The notes under the pieces: model-generated
Told to the model about the DNA's origin: nothing
What the model saw: the letters and a program-made list of their open reading frames with translations, nothing else
Database searches by the model: none
Source of the DNA: Hyphomicrobiales bacterium
Lineage (GTDB): Bacteria > Pseudomonadota > Alphaproteobacteria > Rhizobiales > RI-29
Assembly (NCBI GenBank): GCA_016125495.1
Contig: WGLQ01000004.1
Location: 124,001-188,000, forward strand
Direction of reading: 5' to 3'
DNA length: 64,000 bases
Shown: piece after piece, positions 34,688 to 46,727 of the stretch
Position numbering within the stretch: position 1 is the stretch's first letter
How the letters are laid out: each line of letters starts with the position of its first letter
Made by a program: the position numbers and the translations under genes

Positions 34688-35248
34688 ATGCCCGCTCTGA
34701 CCCCGCTCTTTCCCCGCCAGCCCGTTCCCGCCCTCGAGGTCGCGACGCTCTCCGGTCGCCGCTGGTCGCTCGCCGAAAGCCGCCCCGAGCATTTCACGAT
34801 GCTCGTCGTCTATCGCGGCCTCCACTGCCCGATCTGCCGCGGCTATCTCACCGACCTCCAGACCCGCCTCGACGAGTTCCGCGCCGCCGGCGTGGAACCG
34901 TTCGTGCTCTCGAGTGACGACCGCGAGCGGGCCGCCAAAGCCCAGGAGAGCTGGAAGCTCGACCGCCTCGACCTCGGCTATGGCCTCACGATCGAGCAGG
35001 CCCGGGCATGGGGCCTCTACGTCTCGCGCGGCCGTGGCAAGACCTCGATCGGCATCGAGGAGCCCGCGATCTTCGTCGAGCCCGGCCTCTTCATGGTCCG
35101 CCCCGACGGCACGCTCTATTTCGCGAGCGTCCAGACCATGCCCTTCGCGCGCCCGCACTTCGCCGACATCCTCGGCGCCGTCCAGTTCGTCACCAAGAAC
35201 GGCTATCCGGCACGCGGCGAGGTCCTTTCGGGCGACGAGACGAGCTGA
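34688..35248 (+). CDS. Peroxiredoxin-like (AhpC/TSA superfamily) protein
   Basis: A 186-residue thioredoxin-fold protein. The redox centre is LVVYRGLHCPICRGYLTDLQ with Cys47 and Cys50 in a CPIC arrangement, which differs from the single peroxidatic Cys of classical peroxiredoxins and is typical of the uncharacterised peroxiredoxin-like group. The downstream LFMVRPDGTLYFASVQTMPFARPH also matches that group. It probably reduces peroxides or disulfides in the cytoplasm, since no signal peptide is seen. It is divergent from the AruI gene and precedes an exporter by ~80 bases. Confidence 0.85.
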   Translation: MPALTPLFPRQPVPALEVATLSGRRWSLAESRPEHFTMLVVYRGLHCPICRGYLTDLQTRLDEFRAAGVEPFVLSSDDRERAAKAQESWKLDRLDLGYGLTIEQARAWGLYVSRGRGKTSIGIEEPAIFVEPGLFMVRPDGTLYFASVQTMPFARPHFADILGAVQFVTKNGYPARGEVLSGDETS

Positions 35249-35331
35249 CGCCAGGGGACGCCACCACGGGAAACGCCGAACGGTGCCGATCGGCCATTGC
35301 GGCGCGGTCGCGGCCCGTCTAATGGCGCGCC

Positions 35332-36285
35332 ATGACCCGCCTCCAGGCCGACTTCCTCCTCCTCCTCACCGCGATCATCTGGGGCACGGCGTTCGTTGCC
35401 CAGAAGACCGCGCTCGATGCCGTCGGCCCGCTGTCGTTCGCGGCGGCGCGATTGCTGCTGTCCGCCCTGGTGGTCGCGCCGCTCGCGATCCTCGAGGTGC
35501 GACGCCTGCGCCGGCTCCACGGCTCTGGGCATCCGGCGGACGGCGCGCCCGCCCTCGCGCCGCTCGGGACGCCACGCTCGCTGGCGCTGTTCCTGGCGAC
35601 GGGGCTCGCCTTCTGCTGCGGCTCCCTCCTCCAGCAGGTCGGCATGCTGACGACGTCGGTCACCAACACCGGCTTCCTGACGACGGTCTACGTCGTGCTC
35701 GTGCCAATCGTCGTCTGGCTGTTCTTTCGCCGCCCGCCGGCCGCCTACGTCTGGCTTGCCGCCGCGTTCTCCATCACGGGCGTCTGGTTGATCGGCGATG
35801 CGACATTGTCCGCGCTCACCGTCGGCGACCTCCTGGTCCTGGCCGGCGCCGTGTTCTGGGCCCTGCACGTCGTCCTCGTCGGCATGCTCGTCATGCGCAC
35901 GGGCGCCCCGTTCCTCGCCGTCTTCGTGCAGTATCTGTTGACCAGCCTCATTGCCGCGCTCCTGCTGCCGGCCTTCGAGACCTTCGACCTTTCAGCCCTC
36001 GCCCGCGTCGTGCCGGAATTGCTCTATGCCGGCATCGTTTCGGGCGCGATCGGCTTTTCCCTTCAGGCGATCGCGCAGCGCCACACCCCGGCCCCCGAGG
36101 CGGCCGTCATCATCGGCTCGGAAAGCCTCTTTGCCGCGATGGCGGGGGCCCTCCTCCTCGGCGAGCGCCTGAGCCTCCTCGGCGCCATGGGCTGCGCGCT
36201 GGTGTTCGCCGCCATGCTGATCGTCGAACTGACCCCCGTGGCCCGGCGCTGGTGGATGCGCCGGACGGGCGCGGCGGCGGTTTGA
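35332..36285 (+). CDS. EamA-family (DMT superfamily) metabolite exporter
   Basis: A 317-residue protein with ten membrane helices in two EamA repeats. Typical signs are the opening LLTAIIWGTAFVAQKTALDAV, GLAFCCGSLLQQVGMLTTSV, and the second repeat ending PEAAVIIGSESLFAAMAGALLLGERLS. Family members export amino acids, metabolites or drugs. It is on the same strand as the redoxin. The AT-rich accessory insert begins just after its stop codon. Confidence 0.92.
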   Translation: MTRLQADFLLLLTAIIWGTAFVAQKTALDAVGPLSFAAARLLLSALVVAPLAILEVRRLRRLHGSGHPADGAPALAPLGTPRSLALFLATGLAFCCGSLLQQVGMLTTSVTNTGFLTTVYVVLVPIVVWLFFRRPPAAYVWLAAAFSITGVWLIGDATLSALTVGDLLVLAGAVFWALHVVLVGMLVMRTGAPFLAVFVQYLLTSLIAALLLPAFETFDLSALARVVPELLYAGIVSGAIGFSLQAIAQRHTPAPEAAVIIGSESLFAAMAGALLLGERLSLLGAMGCALVFAAMLIVELTPVARRWWMRRTGAAAV

Positions 36286-36342
36286 GGGGGGTGGGGAGCA
36301 GCTTGGGTCACGCCCGACAGGTCGGCTCGGTTGTCGTCGTAG

Positions 36343-36367
36343 GTCGGGTCGACGCAGGAGACCCGAC
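36343..36367. repeat. REP-like hairpin at the left edge of the AT-rich insert
   Basis: GTCGGGTC (36343-36350) and GACCCGAC (36360-36367) form a perfect 8-bp stem around a 9-base loop. The wider sequence (GTAGGTCGGGTC then GACCCGACG) resembles repetitive extragenic palindromes seen in many proteobacteria. No transposase is adjacent. Confidence 0.6.
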
Positions 36368-36511
36368 GTCGCCGCATTCACCCGCTTTGTCTGGTTTCGC
36401 CAAGGGCTCGACCCGACGGACGGCTGCAAATACATCGCCCGACTATGCGCCGCTCACACCACCTCCGCGATGATTTTCGGAGTCAAGGCAGCGCTGAGTG
36501 GCGATGCGGTT

Positions 36512-37402
36512 TTACTTCCACCCGTAATACTTGCCGATAAGATCAGCTAACACCGCTCCGGCTGCTCCGGTTCCGATCGTCCAAGTGCCATCTGCGGCCT
36601 TCGACACCATCTTGCCGATCCAAGCTGCAACTTTGGGGCCCAATCTTCCATCAGTCGATGGCGAGTCCTCCTCTACGGCCTTTTGCAGCTCGACAATGTC
36701 TGGTTCGCCCACGCCGTGACCACGCAAAGCGCTTCACAAGGATGAGAAATCCCGTATTATTATTTTTGCCGAAACGCTCGAATTTGTCGCTGTTCCAACG
36801 AGATTGGTCGGACCGTAAATCGTATTGTAAAATATCTGGTTCACGCGATCGGAGTTTTGTGGCATAGAGTAATCCTCTCGTGCGGCTTCCGGGAATGCCT
36901 TCTCCAAGTCTAGTGCAAATTTGAGGACTCTGGTTCGAACGCTCTCAGTAATGTGCTTGATCTTGCCTGAACTGACTTCGCAGACGGCTGAGACGATCTC
37001 CATTGAGGTAAACTTTTGTGTCCGCAGATAACCGACTAAATTTCCAACGTTGAATTGGAGTGGCTGTCCATCCTTTTTCAAGTGATCTTCGATTTCTCCG
37101 ATGCTCGCCCGATAGTGGTGGTGCATAAAATTTTTGCTATTTTTGTCCAGGAACTCAGGTGGCACAGTCCAATCGTTGACTGTCTTTGTCATATCGATCA
37201 TGTTAACCTTGATAAGCATTGGGAGAATCCGATATTCAGGAATTGTCGTTCCTTTGGGGTAGCCATTAAGTTCCCAGTCAAGCCAATCTTCGGCGGGCTT
37301 GCTATCGAGTTTGGCTGCTAACACCATGCATTTGCGGAGCAGAGTGCTCGTCGGCATCTGGTCGCCACTCGCACCAGCTATAATTTCTTCTAACAAGCTC
37401 AT
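36512..37402 (-). pseudogene. AbiTii-type abortive-infection protein gene interrupted by an in-frame TGA
   Basis: The frame encodes a start MSLLEEIIAGASGDQ and STLLRKCMVLAAKLDSK, then DWELNGYPKGTTIPEYRI, the signature of the AbiTii domain found in phage-defence proteins. It stops at a TGA (36734-36736) after 222 residues, but the same frame continues past that codon as SALRGHGVGEPDIVELQKAV and ends GKYYGWK before TAA at 36512. That continuation (helical segment, GKMVSKAADGTW, GAAGAVLADLIGKYYG) is the normal C-terminus of AbiTii proteins as I recall them. So one nonsense codon splits a ~296-codon gene. Read-through or restart at the TTG at 36727 could still make both parts. Base composition is clearly lower in G+C than the neighbours (45% by my count of bases 36901-36960), indicating transfer. 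Confidence 0.8.
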
Positions 37403-37601
37403 TGCAGAACCACCCGGTTGAGAATAGCCTTGGATTATCTCAGTCTAGTTGTCGGTGCGATTTCGGCAACTCTTTTCAGCGATCTTCTGCAGGTTGTGGA
37501 CAAGGCCGATTTGTCGCACCTGCTTTCTCCACCCCCTCGCTTCCACACACCCCATTGCACTCGCCGCGCAACCGGCTACACTCCACCGCGATGGGATAGC
37601 G

Positions 37602-37922
37602 TTGCGACATCTCGCGGTCGCCGCCGGTTTGCTCGCCTTCTGGGTGGGCGCGCCCGGCAGCGGGGCCGCCGACGGCACCGGGGCGACGCCGGCCTCGAGC
37701 CTGCGCGCTTCGAGCGCGGCGTCGTCGCGCCCGCCGTTCACCGACAACCCGGCCCAGCAGGCCCACATCCCCTGCACCTGCCGCTACAAGGGCGCCGACA
37801 TCGCGGTCGGCGACACCATCTGCATGCGCACCGCCAAGGGCCTCGTCCGCGCCACCTGCAGCCGCGTCCTCAACAACACCTCCTGGACGATCACCCGCGA
37901 GCCCTGCGACGCCACCTCGTGA
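37602..37922 (+). CDS. Small exported Cys-containing protein
   Basis: A ~106-residue protein starting with TTG at 37602, with a hydrophobic leader (HLAVAAGLLAFWVGAPGSGAA) and a short mature domain: IPCTCRYKGADIAVGDTICM, VRATCSRVLNNTSW and EPCD. The spacing of five cysteines and the ending NNTSWTITREPC recall a widespread uncharacterised family of small periplasmic proteins in Hyphomicrobiales. No ATG is available; the frame is open further up, but that part runs into the AT-rich insert. The start is therefore uncertain. Confidence 0.6.
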   Translation: MRHLAVAAGLLAFWVGAPGSGAADGTGATPASSLRASSAASSRPPFTDNPAQQAHIPCTCRYKGADIAVGDTICMRTAKGLVRATCSRVLNNTSWTITREPCDATS

Positions 37923-38139
37923 CCGGCCCCATCACAGGCCCCATCACCGGCCCAATCCCAGTCCCGATTGTCGGCCCATTCCATTGAAACAGCTGTTCAC
38001 CCCTCCCAATTGGGAGGGTCCGTGGCGCCCGGTGTGGTATCGCTCCACTGCGAGCCATGCCAACGCGTCTCGCCCAGAGCCCCCCGCCTGGTCCGGCCCG
38101 CCGTACGGGTCCCGGTTCCGACGAAGAAGGAACGATGCC

Positions 38140-39009
38140 ATGGATGCCCGCAAGCTGCTCGACGCCCTCACCGCCGCCGTCTCCGAGAACACCGAGAAGG
38201 TGCGCTCCGGCGAGACCGATCTGACGGGCCTCGCCCGTGACCTCCTCGGCCAGGCGACGCGCGGCGTTGGAACGGCCGCCCGCGACATCGGCGAGAGCAC
38301 CGGCGCCGGCGGCAAGATCGACGATCTCGTGCGCGAGCTTTCGGGTGGGCAAGGCGCGGGCGACCTGCTCGATCGCGCCAAGACCTGGGCCGGCGACAAC
38401 AAGGTCGCGGCCGGAACCATCCTCGGTGGCCTCGGCGCCCTGCTCATCGGCACGCGCAGCGGCCGCAGCCTCGCGACCGGCGCCGCCAAACTCGGCGGTC
38501 TCGTGCTCATCGGCGGTCTCGCCTACGACGCCTGGAAGCGCCATCAGGCCCGCACTGGCGGAGCGGCGCCCGCCGGGTCCGTGCCAGCCCACCGCGACGA
38601 CTACGACGAACTCCGGGCCCCCGCCGGCTCCGGCTTCGAGCCGGAGGCGCTCAGCCAAGCCGACGCCCGCCGCTATCTCGGCGCCATGATTGCCGCCGCG
38701 ATGGCGGATGGAAACGCCGATTCCGCCGAACGCGCGCACATCATCGCGGGCCTGCGCCAAGCCGGCATCGACGCGCCGACCGTCGGCGCCCTCGAAGGCC
38801 TCTTCGCCAACCCGCCGACCATCGCGGATTTGACCGAAGGCCGTCCGAGCCCCGCCGAGGCGACCCGCATCTATGCCGCCGCCCGCCTCACCATCGAGCC
38901 GGACACCTCCGCCGAGCGCACCTTCCTCGCCCGCCTCGCCGATGCCCTCGGGCTCGACCCGGCTCTCGCCCTCGACATCGACCGTGAGGTCGCCTCGGTA
39001 CGCGCCTGA
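38140..39009 (+). CDS. DUF533 (TerB-like) membrane protein
   Basis: A 289-residue protein. The N-terminal ~90 residues are charged and helical. Residues ~88-130 contain Gly-rich hydrophobic stretches (AAGTILGGLGALLIGTRSGR, LGGLVLIGGLAYDAWKRHQ), probably one or two membrane segments. The C-terminal domain from ~170, ADARRYLGAMIAAAMADGNADSAERAHI, matches the TerB-like/DUF533 fold (YebE), whose acidic residues can bind metal. The ATG at 38140 follows AAGGA. It may take part in envelope stress; no specific role is known. Confidence 0.85.
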   Translation: MDARKLLDALTAAVSENTEKVRSGETDLTGLARDLLGQATRGVGTAARDIGESTGAGGKIDDLVRELSGGQGAGDLLDRAKTWAGDNKVAAGTILGGLGALLIGTRSGRSLATGAAKLGGLVLIGGLAYDAWKRHQARTGGAAPAGSVPAHRDDYDELRAPAGSGFEPEALSQADARRYLGAMIAAAMADGNADSAERAHIIAGLRQAGIDAPTVGALEGLFANPPTIADLTEGRPSPAEATRIYAAARLTIEPDTSAERTFLARLADALGLDPALALDIDREVASVRA

Positions 39010-39309
39010 GGCGCACCGGGGCTCACGCGACCCGACTCGGCGCGCGGCCTTAAATCGAATTTCAACCGGACCGCGGTACGGTCGCGCGATGTTGCGTCGG
39101 CAGGTCGGCTTGGTGCGGTTGGGCAGCGATGGCGAGCTGCGGAACCGCTGCTCCTCCTGGGGCGCAACGCCGTGTCGGGTCGTGCCCGGGTCCATGCGCA
39201 TGTCGGCGTTCTCGCTCTGCCCGACGGTCGCAGCGGATTTCTCGGCATGCGCGCGCGGCGTCGGGGCGGGCGCCAGCGGGTTTCGGACCCGCTGACCAGG
39301 AGGACGAGC

Positions 39310-40116
39310 ATGGCAAGGCGGGTATCCCAGGATCGCCTCAATACCGCTCTCGGCGTCAATCGCGGCGTGCCCGCCGTGTTGCGCGCATCGAGCCCCCCGG
39401 CGCGCGACGAGGAGGACGATGGCGGCGGCGCGATCGACCAGATCGTCGGCGTCCTCTTCGGCATCGCCGGCATCGCGTTTGCCGGCTTTCTCCTCTACGA
39501 GGGCATTTCCATGGCCGGCCTGCGCCAGCAGACGGCCAGCGAAATGGCTCGGATCAGGGCTGTCACCGATCCCCAGGCGAGCCCGCTCTATCGCGACGCG
39601 GACCGGTCCATCCTCTCGGCCTGCTTCGGCGCCGAGCCCGATTCCGGCAATCAGCGCTCCGCGCTCGTCGAGCGCGATGCGGCGGTCGGCCAGTACGCCT
39701 CGTTCCTCGTCTGCGCCATGCAGATGCAGCGCGACCGGCTCTGCGACGGCAAGGCGCGCGGCCAGCTCGTCGAGCAGATCGACCGCTACCGCCAGGTCCG
39801 CTACGATCTCGCCGAACTCCACAATTCGCACCTCACCGCCGCCGGCGTCCGTGTCGCCATGAACACCGGCGATCTCCTGGCGGATGTCTCGGGCACCATG
39901 AACGGTCAGGGGACCGGCACGACGGTGGCGCAATTCCAGCGGGTTCCCGAGGTGCGAAACGATCGCTTCGATGCCCGCGTCGGCTTCCAGCTGGAGGATC
40001 TGGTGCGCTCCGGCTACCTCGACCGCAGCGACTTTGCCGGCGTCTTCGGCGGCGTCTCCGGTGAGATCGCGCGTTTCGTCGAGGTGCCACCGAGCGGCCG
40101 CCAGCCCTGCGGCTGA
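39310..40116 (+). CDS. Single-pass membrane protein of unknown function
   Basis: A 268-residue protein with a ~40-residue acidic cytoplasmic N-terminus (PPARDEEDDGGGAID), one membrane helix (IVGVLFGIAGIAFAGFLLYEG) and a ~200-residue extracytoplasmic domain with four cysteines (ILSACFGAEP, FLVCAMQMQRDRLCDG, and a C-terminal Cys) that probably form disulfides. AGGAGG is six bases before the ATG at 39310. No family recognised. It lies between the DUF533 gene and uvrB on the same strand. Confidence 0.78.
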   Translation: MARRVSQDRLNTALGVNRGVPAVLRASSPPARDEEDDGGGAIDQIVGVLFGIAGIAFAGFLLYEGISMAGLRQQTASEMARIRAVTDPQASPLYRDADRSILSACFGAEPDSGNQRSALVERDAAVGQYASFLVCAMQMQRDRLCDGKARGQLVEQIDRYRQVRYDLAELHNSHLTAAGVRVAMNTGDLLADVSGTMNGQGTGTTVAQFQRVPEVRNDRFDARVGFQLEDLVRSGYLDRSDFAGVFGGVSGEIARFVEVPPSGRQPCG

Positions 40117-40202
40117 GCCGGCGACGGGGCGCGCCCGGCCACCCACGATGAACGCGGCCGCAGGCATTGATCCGGCGGCCGGGCGCGGCCATAGTCCCGT
40201 CC

Positions 40203-42932
<2,730 letters not shown>

Positions 42933-42974
42933 GTGCCGGAGGCCGAACTGCGCGCCGGTACCACCCGTCCGACC

Positions 42975-43991
42975 CTACACCTCGTGGTGGTCGAGCCAGT
43001 CGGCGTAGTCGGCGAGCATCTCCACGAGCGGGCGTGGACGCCAGCCACTGTCGGCAACGAGGCGCGAGATGTCGAGGGCTCCCCACTTGCCGTCGACATG
43101 GCAGGGATCGCCCGCGATGTCCGCGTTGCTAGGATCGACGAGCGTATAGCGGAATGCCGGACGCACTGAGCCGACGAGCGCGAGCAAGCGCTCGAGGGTG
43201 ACGAATTCACCGAGCGCGATGTTGTAGACGGGATGGCGCAGAGCGGGGGCATCGAGGAGGGCGATGATCGCCCGGGCCAACTCGCCGGCATGGATGTAGT
43301 CGCCGACCGAGCCGAGGCCCGAGACCCGCACGGTCCGCCCCTGCCGATGGAGGTGCAGGAGACGCTTGGGTACGCAATCGACGGCGCGGGTCGCGGTACG
43401 TCTGTCGAGCGGACCATAGACGCTCGACGGACGCACGGAGACGACCGGCACGCCCGAGCCGAGTGCCGCGTCATTGGCGAGGAGTTCGCCAGTGAGCTTG
43501 GAAATGGCATAGAGCCCGCTCGGATGCACGCTGACGTCCTCGGCGAGCGGTTGATCCGGGGCCTGCAGCCCCCGGTTCGCATAGACCGAACTCGACGAGA
43601 CGTTGACGACGCGCTGGAGCCGTGGCGACTGTTCGGCCGCCGCCAGCATCCGCGCGGTGCCGATGACGTTTGCCTCGAGGACGGCGAGCGCTGCCCCGAA
43701 GCCCTCGCGCTGTCGCTGTGCCTCGATGGACGTGACGGCGGCGCCGTGCACGATGTGGGTGACCTGCGAGAGCGGCCCGCCGGCCCGTGCGATGTGCTCC
43801 CAGAGAGCGCTGTCACCGACGTCACCGGTCACGACGTCGATGCGATCGGAGTGGGCGGCAAAGAACGCCGACGCCGGCCCGTCGAGCGGACTCGCATCGA
43901 TCAGCAGCACGCGCGCCGCGCGGTCCCGCTCGAGCCATTGCCGCACCACGTGGCTCATCGCAAAGCCGCCACCCCCGGTCACCATCAGCAT
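42975..43991 (-). CDS. NAD-dependent epimerase/dehydratase (extended SDR)
   Basis: A 338-residue Rossmann-fold protein. The cofactor motif is MVTGGGGFAMSHVV at the N-terminus (TGGGGF instead of the usual TGxxGF) and the catalytic pair is Tyr161/Lys165 in SGLYAISKLTGE, with Ser133-135 in VSSSSVYAN. It probably acts on a nucleotide sugar or related compound. The start at MLMVTGG is set by the fold; the upstream part of the frame is not conserved. Its 3' end converges on uvrB with about 40 bases between. Confidence 0.9.
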   Translation of the reverse strand: MLMVTGGGGFAMSHVVRQWLERDRAARVLLIDASPLDGPASAFFAAHSDRIDVVTGDVGDSALWEHIARAGGPLSQVTHIVHGAAVTSIEAQRQREGFGAALAVLEANVIGTARMLAAAEQSPRLQRVVNVSSSSVYANRGLQAPDQPLAEDVSVHPSGLYAISKLTGELLANDAALGSGVPVVSVRPSSVYGPLDRRTATRAVDCVPKRLLHLHRQGRTVRVSGLGSVGDYIHAGELARAIIALLDAPALRHPVYNIALGEFVTLERLLALVGSVRPAFRYTLVDPSNADIAGDPCHVDGKWGALDISRLVADSGWRPRPLVEMLADYADWLDHHEV

Positions 43992-44268
43992 GTCGGCTCG
44001 CCTCTCCGATCGGTTCTCGATGCGCCGGGGCGACCCTGTCGGTCCTGCCGGCGCTTGCCACGCACGAACGTGCCCGCCATCCAGGGGACATGGCAAGGCG
44101 TTCGCGGACCGGCGCGCCTTCGCCCGCCCCCTCGTCGTCGGGGTCCGGTTCAGATTGTGTTCATGGCGAGAGGTCTACGCTCTTTCCATGATGCCCGGGG
44201 TCATTGCTGCCACAATCGGCTGCTAGCGGGGGCCGAGAGCATCCTTGGGGATTTCCGAAGGGAGAGAG

Positions 44269-44742
44269 ATGTCCGCATTCCGTTACGCCGCCCGCGTCGC
44301 GGGCCTTGCTGTTTTCCTGGCGATCGGTACGGCCGGCGCCATGGCAGCCAGCGTTCCGACCGCCGATCCGGTCGCAAAGAAAATCGAGGTCGTCCGCCAG
44401 TCGTTCGGCCTCGCGGCCCTGCCGGCCGACGCAGCCATTCCCGCCGCGACCGAGAGCGAGCCGCTGATCCGCGTCGCCCGTCGCGGTCGCAACTTCCGCC
44501 GCGGTCTGGCGATCGGCGTCGGCGCACTCGTCCTCGGCACGATCATCGCCAACGAGGCGGCGCGCAGCCGTGCCCACGCCTACGACGACTATGATTATCG
44601 TCCGCGCCCGCGCCACCGTGGCCGCGACTACTACCTCTACCAGAAGGAGCGCTGCGCCGCGGAGTTCCGTTCCTTCGACTGGGAGACGGAGACCTACATC
44701 ACCTACAGCGGCTACGAGAAGCGCTGCCCTTACCTGCCTTGA
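44269..44742 (+). CDS. BA14K-family exported protein
   Basis: A 157-residue protein with a signal peptide (VAGLAVFLAIGTAGAMAAS), a membrane-like segment GLAIGVGALVLGTIIANEAA at ~83-102, a Tyr/Arg-rich linker and a C-terminal BA14K motif, RCAAEFRSFDWETETYIT then GYEKRCPYLP. In Brucella, a BA14K protein is an immunoreactive lectin-like surface protein. GGGAGAGAG stands before the ATG at 44269. Single gene followed by a terminator-like hairpin. Confidence 0.85.
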   Translation: MSAFRYAARVAGLAVFLAIGTAGAMAASVPTADPVAKKIEVVRQSFGLAALPADAAIPAATESEPLIRVARRGRNFRRGLAIGVGALVLGTIIANEAARSRAHAYDDYDYRPRPRHRGRDYYLYQKERCAAEFRSFDWETETYITYSGYEKRCPYLP

Positions 44743-44777
44743 GCGCTGCGACTCATCCGAGCGGCACGAGCGCCGGA

Positions 44778-44810
44778 ACGCCCGTCCCTGGTTGCAGGGG
44801 CGGGCGTCTT
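44778..44810. terminator. Terminator hairpin between convergent genes
   Basis: ACGCCCGTCCCTG (44778-44790) pairs with CAGGGGCGGGCGT (44795-44807) around the loop GTTG, with a single mismatch-like pair, and is followed by CTTCGATT. The long stem and position 36 bases after the BA14K stop indicate termination; the T-run is weak. Confidence 0.65.
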
Positions 44811-44827
44811 CGATTCCGCCAGCACCA

Positions 44828-46453
44828 CTATGTGCCCTCGTTCGCCCGCTCCCGCAGTACGAACTTCTGGATCTTTCCCGTGGACGTCTTGGGCAGCGGA
44901 CCGAACACGACATGACGCGGCACTTTGTAGCGCGCCATGTTGTCCCGGCAGTAGGCGATGACGTCCTCGGCCGTCACGGCCCCCGCCCCGGGTTTCAGCG
45001 CAACGAACGCGCAAGGCGTCTCCCCCCATTTCTCGTCCGCTTTCGCCACCACCGCCGCCTCCATGATCTGGGGATGGCGGTAGAGCACCTCCTCGACCTC
45101 GAGCGATGATATGTTCTCTCCGCCCGAGATGATGATGTCCTTCGAACGGTCCTTGACCTCGACGTAGCCGTCCGGGTGCCAGACCGCGAGATCGCCCGAG
45201 TGATACCAGCCGTTCGCGAACGACTGTTCCGTCTGCGCTTCGTTCTTCAGATAGCCCTTCATGACCGAGTTGCCGCGCACCAGGATTTCGCCCATCGTCT
45301 CGCCGTCCATGGGCACGGCCGCGAGCGTTTCGGGATCGGCGACGACGAGCCCCTCCAGCATCACCATCGGCAATCCCTGGCGGGCCATGAGCTCGAAGCG
45401 GCGGCGATCATCGAGCCCGCTCCACTCGGCAACCGGCGCGCAATAGACCGACGGGCCGTAGCTCTCCGTGGTTCCGTAAAGGTGTAGCACCTCGAACCCC
45501 ATACCCTCCATTCGCTCGATCACCGCCGAGGGCGGCGAGGCTCCGCCCGTCGCCACCTTGACGCGCTGCGGAAAGCGCAGTTTGTCCTCCTCCGGCGCGT
45601 GCACCAGCATGTTCAGCACGATCGGCGCACCACACATGTGCGTGACACCATGCTCGACGATGAGCGAGAAAATGGCTTTCGGCTCGACGCGGCGGAGACA
45701 GACGTGCGTGCCTGCCGCCGCCGTCACCGCCCAGGTGAAGGTCCAGCCCGAGCAGTGGAACATCGGAAGCGTCCAGAGATAGCGACTTTCGTGGTCGAGC
45801 TTGAAGGTGTAGGCGTTGCCGAGTGCCCCGAGATAGGCGCCCCGGTGGGAATAGACCGCACCCTTGGGATTGCCGGTGGTGCCTGAGGTGTAGAGGAGGC
45901 AAATCGAGGCCCACTCGTCCGCCACTCCGGGATGGCAAATGCCGGGGTCGCCGCGCGCGATGAGTTCCTCGTATTCGGCACCCCCGATCGCGGTCTGCCC
46001 CGCCGCCTGCGGGTCCGCGATGTCGACGATCTGCGGCGGGCTCGCCAGTCGTGCCAGCGCCGGTGTGATCGTTCCGGCGAAATCGCGATCCGCCAGCAGC
46101 ACCTTGGCCTCCCCGTGCTCGAGGCAGAAGGCGATGCTCGGGGCATCGAGTCGGATGTTGATCGGGTTGAGCACCGCTCCGAGCATCGGCACCGCATAGT
46201 GCGCTTCCAGAAGCGCCGGTGAGTTCTGGGCGAGAATGGCGACCGTGTCGCCCGCGCCGACGCCCATCCCCGCCAGTGCCGAGGCGAGCCGCACGCAACG
46301 CTCGCGGAACGCACGGTAGGTGAACCTGCGCCCACTATCGATCACCGCGAGGCGATCGGGAAAGATCGCCGCAGCGCGCTCGAGGAAGCTGATCGGGGAG
46401 AGGGGCACGTAATTGGCGGGCCGCCGCGCCAGTTCGGGTCGCTCGTCGATCAT
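44828..46453 (-). CDS. AMP-dependent acyl-CoA synthetase/ligase
   Basis: A 541-residue member of the acyl-adenylate-forming family. The AMP-binding P-loop is YTSGTTGNPKGAVYSH, the second core is LHLYGTTESYGPS, then YHSGDLAVWHPDGYVEVKDR and the C-terminal catalytic Lys in PKTSTGKIQKF. It joins a carboxylate to CoA with ATP. Members of this subgroup act on short- and medium-chain or branched acids. It is divergent from a DMSP-lyase-like cupin with only ~270 bases between, so activation of acrylate or another product of that enzyme is an attractive idea. GGAGG directly before the ATG at 46453 sets the start. Confidence 0.92.
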   Translation of the reverse strand: MIDERPELARRPANYVPLSPISFLERAAAIFPDRLAVIDSGRRFTYRAFRERCVRLASALAGMGVGAGDTVAILAQNSPALLEAHYAVPMLGAVLNPINIRLDAPSIAFCLEHGEAKVLLADRDFAGTITPALARLASPPQIVDIADPQAAGQTAIGGAEYEELIARGDPGICHPGVADEWASICLLYTSGTTGNPKGAVYSHRGAYLGALGNAYTFKLDHESRYLWTLPMFHCSGWTFTWAVTAAAGTHVCLRRVEPKAIFSLIVEHGVTHMCGAPIVLNMLVHAPEEDKLRFPQRVKVATGGASPPSAVIERMEGMGFEVLHLYGTTESYGPSVYCAPVAEWSGLDDRRRFELMARQGLPMVMLEGLVVADPETLAAVPMDGETMGEILVRGNSVMKGYLKNEAQTEQSFANGWYHSGDLAVWHPDGYVEVKDRSKDIIISGGENISSLEVEEVLYRHPQIMEAAVVAKADEKWGETPCAFVALKPGAGAVTAEDVIAYCRDNMARYKVPRHVVFGPLPKTSTGKIQKFVLRERANEGT

Positions 46454-46727
46454 GGCCTCCTCACACGGTTGCCCCGGTCCAGCGACCTGGTGCCTGCTGA
46501 CGGTTGTGCGCTGCGCAACGATTTCCGCGAACCCCGTTCGGCCCGCGCGCCGGCCAGAGTGCGACGGCAGGGCCACCGCTGCAAGGGGGCGTGGCGATGG
46601 CGCTTGCCTCCTCTCGGACCGCGTGGGATCGTGGTCTGCCGCGCTGGCGGGGGGCAATGTGGGTGGCTGCCGCACCGGCCCTTCCGGTCGTGGCGAATGC
46701 GGTTGGCGGCGAATGGAGGACGAGGGC

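Noticed and set aside
36734-36736. TGA as a selenocysteine codon
   Set aside because: The position is not in a redox motif, no selenocysteine family is related, and no downstream insertion hairpin is evident. A nonsense mutation is simpler.
44828-46453. Call the acyl-CoA ligase DmdB of the DMSP demethylation pathway
   Set aside because: The N-terminal sequence does not recall the DmdB proteins I know, and dmdA, dmdC and dmdD are absent, so only a general ligase call is justified.
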